DNA from: an uncultured Clostridia bacterium
GTDB lineage: Bacteria; Bacillota_A; Clostridia; TANB77; CAG-508
NCBI GenBank assembly: GCA_944393405.1
Contig: CALYAC010000015.1
Location: 1-47,458 of the forward strand
Direction of reading: 5' to 3'
Length of the DNA: 47,458 bases
Made by a program: the position numbers and the translations under genes. Of this stretch, positions 44,297-47,458 are shown piece after piece. Under the pieces are notes generated by a model, which was not told the DNA's origin, searched no databases, and saw only the letters and a list, made by a program, of their open reading frames with translations. Numbering within the stretch: position 1 is the stretch's first letter; each line of letters opens with the position of its first letter.

Positions 44297-45061
44297 TTAT
44301 GATAAACGGTTTAATATATTATGAATAATTTCATCAAAATCAACTTTTGAAAAATCAGTTGTATCAACCAGAATTTCATTATCATCTATCTTAAACTCTT
44401 TTGATTTTATTGCTGTTTGCTCAAAGTTTTTGAATTCATCAAATACTCCATTTGCTACCAATCCAATATGTCTTTCAGTTGAATATTCTCTTTCCAAAAA
44501 TCTTTTATGTAATACTTTTAAATCTCCTTCAAATCTAATTGTAATACTTTTATAATTATATTTTTTTAATAATTTTTTTATAATAGGAACAGATTCTTTT
44601 ACAAAATTACTTTCTACTATTAATGGTTTTCCTACTTTTAGTTGTTCTTCCATTATATAATAAAATATGGAATAACTGGTTGTTCCAAGTTTTCGTTTTG
44701 CTTCATAATCTATATTAGTATAATTAAGAGAATCATATAAAAGTTCTTTTATCTCATCCTTACTAAAAAAGGGTATTCCTAATTCTTCTGAAATTTTTTT
44801 GCCATAACTAGTCTTACCTGCAGCTAATTCTCCAGTTATTATTATAATATTTTTTAAATTATTGTAATTTATTAATTCCGTATTTATTGATTTTTTGTGA
44901 TTAGAATTACTCTTAGCATTTTGACTTTTATTCATATCTATTCTTCTATCCTCTTTTAATATTATATTTTCACAAAAATTTCCTTCATTATAATTTCTTT
45001 CGTGGCTTACATATATTTTAATATTAGGAATATCTATTATTTTGTTTCTTCTTCTATCCAT
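44297..45061 (-). CDS. P-loop kinase-like ATPase
   Basis: 254 aa as drawn from the ATG at 45061. Walker A GELAAGKTS at about 78, followed by FFSKDEIKELLYDSL, PLIVESNF and the lid-like RFLEREYSTERHIG, as in zeta-toxin/shikimate-kinase-like or chloramphenicol-phosphotransferase-like small kinases. The first 42 residues look unlike the family; an ATG at 44935 (MNKSQNAK) with AGAGGA nearby may be the true start. The upstream start overlaps the CutA gene by 25 bases. Phosphate acceptor unknown. Confidence 0.75.
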   Translation of the reverse strand: MDRRRNKIIDIPNIKIYVSHERNYNEGNFCENIILKEDRRIDMNKSQNAKSNSNHKKSINTELINYNNLKNIIIITGELAAGKTSYGKKISEELGIPFFSKDEIKELLYDSLNYTNIDYEAKRKLGTTSYSIFYYIMEEQLKVGKPLIVESNFVKESVPIIKKLLKKYNYKSITIRFEGDLKVLHKRFLEREYSTERHIGLVANGVFDEFKNFEQTAIKSKEFKIDDNEILVDTTDFSKVDFDEIIHNILNRLS

Positions 45062-45354
45062 CTTAGAAACTTTTCATTTCCATTTGTAATATCATAAGAT
45101 ATAATCTCACAAGTTTCGTAATCATGAATTTTTAATATTTCTTTTTCTACTTCTTTAAACAAAGTCTTTTTTGTCTTCATTTGAATTAAGAGTTCTGGTT
45201 CTCTTTCAATTTTCTCTTTCCAACAATATGAACTTTCTATGTTTGTTACCTGACAACAACAAACTAATCTTTTTTCTAATAAGCTATCTATAATCTTGTC
45301 AGCAATTTCTTTTTTATTACATGTTGTTGTAATTATACAGTATTTATTTTCCAT
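45037..45354 (-). CDS. cutA: CutA1 divalent cation tolerance protein
   Basis: 105 aa, the exact size of CutA. IITTTCNKKEIADKII, LEKRLVCCCQV, SYCWKEKIE and the C-terminal FLRWIEEET are all conserved family positions. It forms very stable trimers and binds metal; the physiological role is debated. AGGAG upstream. Confidence 0.92.
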   Translation of the reverse strand: MENKYCIITTTCNKKEIADKIIDSLLEKRLVCCCQVTNIESSYCWKEKIEREPELLIQMKTKKTLFKEVEKEILKIHDYETCEIISYDITNGNEKFLRWIEEETK

Positions 45355-45423
45355 ATTATCCTCTCCTTTTTATTTAATGTCTCTATTATATAATTTATCA
45401 TTTAGCTTATTATAATTTAATAA

Positions 45424-45600
45424 CTATATATTTTTCAATAACCTAATTATCTCTTCTAACACTTTGATAGTATCTTCATAACTAATATCTTCTGCCTAAT
45501 ATAGCATATAGTTTTGTAAGATAATATTTTCATTTACATTTACTCTTACTGAAATATTTTTTATCCATGTTTTTAGTTGTGCTCTATTTTTAGCTATCAT
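45424..45600 (-). pseudogene. AbiEii toxin remnant
   Basis: The ATG at 45600 overlaps the stop of the AbiEi gene by four bases, exactly where the AbiEii nucleotidyltransferase toxin belongs. MIAKNRAQLKTWIKNIS...ILQNYML is the typical AbiEii N-terminus; TAG follows at codon 35, then AEDISYEDTIKVLEEI in the same frame up to TAG at 45424. At 59 codons instead of about 250-300, the catalytic core is deleted. No active toxin is possible. Confidence 0.72.
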
Positions 45601-46190
45601 AGCAAAACCTCCAGATATTTTCTTAGTTCATCTTCAATATTAAATATTTTTGCATATTTATGCAATTTAATAGAATCTTTATTTTTTCTCTCAGCATATC
45701 TTTTCATTGCGTCTGTAAATAAAGCTATTTCAATTTTCTTTTTATTCCTTATAATATCGCATATTGTTCTTTCCAAATCATAGACTTTCACTTTGTTTCC
45801 ATACGGTGTTTCCATTTCTATGATTCCAATTTTATATAATTCTTCTTTTAAATAGAAAAATTGATAATTTTTATCTTTTAACAGTTTTGTATTATAGTAA
45901 CTTGGTATTGTTAATTGATATCTTATAGGTGTTCTATCGCATAAATCATGAAAGTACAAAGCTGTTTCATGAGAGAATATTCCCTTTTTACAAATTGCTT
46001 GAGTAATAAAGTATTCATCCTCAAATGTATCTGCATCTATATATGTTCCTCTTGCTACTCTTTCTATTAATCCTCTCTCTATCATTCGAGTTAAAACCTT
46101 ATTGTTAATTCCTAATTGCTCCACTTGATATGTTTCAATTACTCCATTATTCTTTTTTAATAATTTTTCTACCTTTTGTATATCATCCAT
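45597..46190 (-). CDS. AbiEi-type antitoxin/transcriptional regulator
   Basis: 197 aa from the ATG at 46190, with AAAGGAG upstream; an ATG at 46235 would lie before the predicted transcript start. N-terminal winged-helix (NNGVIETYQVEQLGINNKVLTRMIERGLIERVARGTY split across about 15-50) and a C-terminal AbiEi domain (IFSHETALYFHDLCDRTP, YDLERTICDIIRN). In type IV AbiE systems it represses its own promoter and counteracts the toxin. Here the toxin gene is reduced to a stub, so it may act now as a regulator or protect against related toxins. Confidence 0.85.
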   Translation of the reverse strand: MDDIQKVEKLLKKNNGVIETYQVEQLGINNKVLTRMIERGLIERVARGTYIDADTFEDEYFITQAICKKGIFSHETALYFHDLCDRTPIRYQLTIPSYYNTKLLKDKNYQFFYLKEELYKIGIIEMETPYGNKVKVYDLERTICDIIRNKKKIEIALFTDAMKRYAERKNKDSIKLHKYAKIFNIEDELRKYLEVLL

Positions 46191-46204
46191 CACTGTTTTC
46201 TCCT

Positions 46205-46254
46205 TTGCCGTTTTCATTCGTAAACATTGTATCATTTACGAATGAAGACGGCAA
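46205..46254 (-). promoter_or_regulatory. AbiE promoter with 20-bp inverted-repeat operator
   Basis: 46205-46224 and 46235-46254 are inverted copies of 20 bases with a single mismatch, separated by 10 bases. On the minus strand -35 TTGCCG (46254-46249) and -10 TACAAT (46231-46226) have a 17-bp spacer, so one arm covers the -35 and the other lies just after the -10. This is the expected layout for AbiEi autorepression. Confidence 0.8.
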
Positions 46255-46485
46255 GTTTTTCCTATAATTTTTTTAAAGTAATGTATTCTTTTATTTTTTA
46301 TTACATTTCAGTTATATCAAGCATTTTTTCACTTTTATTATTTTGTACTTCTTCTGTGTTTTTTAACTTTTACCGAGAACTATAAAACTTGTTTTTCTAT
46401 GTGTTTACGTGATACACTCTGTATCTCTTTCATGCCTTTTAGTAGTATTATTTAATTTTTTACTTTATAAAAATTTATGGAACGG

Positions 46486-46590
46486 ATTTTTTGTTTTTTT
46501 CGTAATATAAAAATCTATATTACGAATTTTTTGTTTTTTTCGTAATATAAAAATCTATATTACGAATTTTTTGTTTTTTTCGTAATATAG
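46486..46590 (-). terminator. Tandem 40-bp repeat forming serial terminators
   Basis: A 40-base unit is repeated at 46486-46525 and 46526-46565, with a partial third copy to about 46590. On the minus strand AATCTATATTACGAA pairs with TTCGTAATATAGATT around an A-rich loop, followed by TTTTAT, and this occurs twice. It follows the Fic gene stop. Within 46255-46485 no gene or other structure was seen. Confidence 0.7.
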
Positions 46591-46608
46591 ATTCTATCTT
46601 TTTAATTT

Positions 46609-47457
46609 CTATTTCAAAAATAAATCTATATATTTTTGAAATGCAAAAACTTGATTTCTACTATATCCTGTTGTTTCTACCAATATTTGCTTTTCTTGAA
46701 ATGCATTTATTACTCCTACTAGTGTTGTAAATTTTATTCCTGTTTTTTCAATTATTTTCTTTCTTGAAACAATTGGTTCATCATACAATACATCTAATAC
46801 TTTTTTAGCATTTTCTGGTTTTACTGGTAAATCCATTATAACCTTATCCATTTCCATTGTAAGTTCAACTACATTTCTAAATTTTTCTTTTGCAGTTTTT
46901 GATGTTTCTATAACTGCTTCTAGAAAAAATTTAATCCAAGCTATCATATCATTATGAGTTCTTACTCTTGTTAGCATATCATAATATGTATCTTTATTTC
47001 TTTCAATGTAATCAGAAATATATAAACAAGATTTATCAAGCATTCCTTTGCTTTGAATATATAATGGTATAAGTAGTCTTCCTATTCTTCCATTGCCATC
47101 TAAAAATGGATGTATTGACTCAAATTGGTAATGTAAAATAGCAATTTTTATTAAGTCTGGTGTATCTATTTCTTCATTATTTATAAATTTTTCAAAATCT
47201 GTTAAACATTCTGCAATTTCTGTATGTGGTGGTGGAACATATACTGCATTACTTGGCATACTTCCTCCAATCCAGTTTTGTGATGTTCTAAATTCTCCTG
47301 GTGTTTTATGTTCCCCACGAACTCCTTGCATTAATATTTTATGAAGTTCTCTTATTAATCTAGTACATACTGGAAATCCATTTTTTATTCTTTCTACGCC
47401 ATAGTTTGTAGCTTTTACATAGTTTTGTACTTCTTCCCAATCATCTCTTTTTTCTGG
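46609..47457 (-). CDS. Fic-family protein, cut by the right window edge
   Basis: At least 282 codons are visible. The frame is open to the edge, so the ATG at 47331 is internal. The Fic active-site motif HPFLDGNGRIGR is complete with its His. Upstream is the family stretch FRTSQNWIGGSMPSNAVYVPPP (read in two parts), and the C-terminus is a winged-helix (KKIIEKTGIKFTTLVGVINAF). Fic enzymes transfer AMP or other phosphate groups to proteins. The inhibitory helix, if present, would be in the missing N-terminus. The C-terminal HTH suggests regulation. Confidence 0.88.
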   Translation of the reverse strand, partial: PEKRDDWEEVQNYVKATNYGVERIKNGFPVCTRLIRELHKILMQGVRGEHKTPGEFRTSQNWIGGSMPSNAVYVPPPHTEIAECLTDFEKFINNEEIDTPDLIKIAILHYQFESIHPFLDGNGRIGRLLIPLYIQSKGMLDKSCLYISDYIERNKDTYYDMLTRVRTHNDMIAWIKFFLEAVIETSKTAKEKFRNVVELTMEMDKVIMDLPVKPENAKKVLDVLYDEPIVSRKKIIEKTGIKFTTLVGVINAFQEKQILVETTGYSRNQVFAFQKYIDLFLK

Positions 47458-47458
47458 G

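Noticed and set aside
6040..45354. Integron cassette array
   Set aside because: No integrase and no attC-like folded sites were seen in the spacers, which are simple A/T sequence with SDs.
46486..46590. CRISPR array
   Set aside because: The 40-bp units are contiguous with no unique spacers and there are no cas genes; they are terminator repeats.

Overview
The window is a very AT-rich stretch of a low-GC Gram-positive (Bacillota) chromosome, probably a clostridial or related gut-type lineage. Evidence for this is a tyrosine T-box leader in front of tyrS, strong GGAGG-type ribosome binding sites before most genes, clostridial-style short intergenic spacers and standard stop codons (TGA is used as stop). 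The exact genus cannot be told from the sequence. Almost every gene lies on the minus strand.

Layout. 1-45 is the start of a probable transposase running off the left edge. 226-3634 holds a hypothetical gene, a YgjP-type metallopeptidase, an RNA m5C methyltransferase and a cation diffusion facilitator. 3805-4317 is a small plus-strand ORF bracketed by imperfect inverted repeats. 4438-5985 is tyrS with its T-box and an unusual 32-codon ORF between them. From about 6040 to 45354 runs a nearly continuous, co-oriented array of about 45 mostly single-domain genes: GNAT acetyltransferases (10 genes, 12 domains), Nudix hydrolases (6), methyltransferases (3), two paralogous metallo-beta-lactamase-fold hydrolases, HD proteins, cupins, alpha/beta hydrolases, aldo/keto reductase, SDR, VOC, cytidine deaminase, nitroreductase, CutA and a P-loop kinase. 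Spacers are 20-60 nt of simple A/T with one SD per gene. The only plus-strand gene inside the array is a membrane-anchored GT80-type sialyltransferase (14286-15986). A self-contained operon at 35366-39245 couples an XRE-HAD fusion regulator to a rifampicin-phosphotransferase-like dikinase. The right end holds an AbiEi antitoxin with a large promoter palindrome and only a stub of its AbiEii toxin, then a tandem terminator repeat and a Fic protein cut by the window edge.

Several genes are broken by one or two small lesions: GNAT at 6040 and 40533, a zinc metallopeptidase split at 13553, a peptidase E at 23098, a Nudix at 39423, and remnants at 31267 and 45424. Peptide deformylase, tyrS and most other genes are intact. 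The array therefore looks like a fluid accessory store of small-molecule modifying and metabolite-repair enzymes in which individual genes are gained, duplicated, fused and lost. Indel errors in assembly are an alternative for some lesions. No tRNA, rRNA, CRISPR array or complete insertion sequence was recognised.
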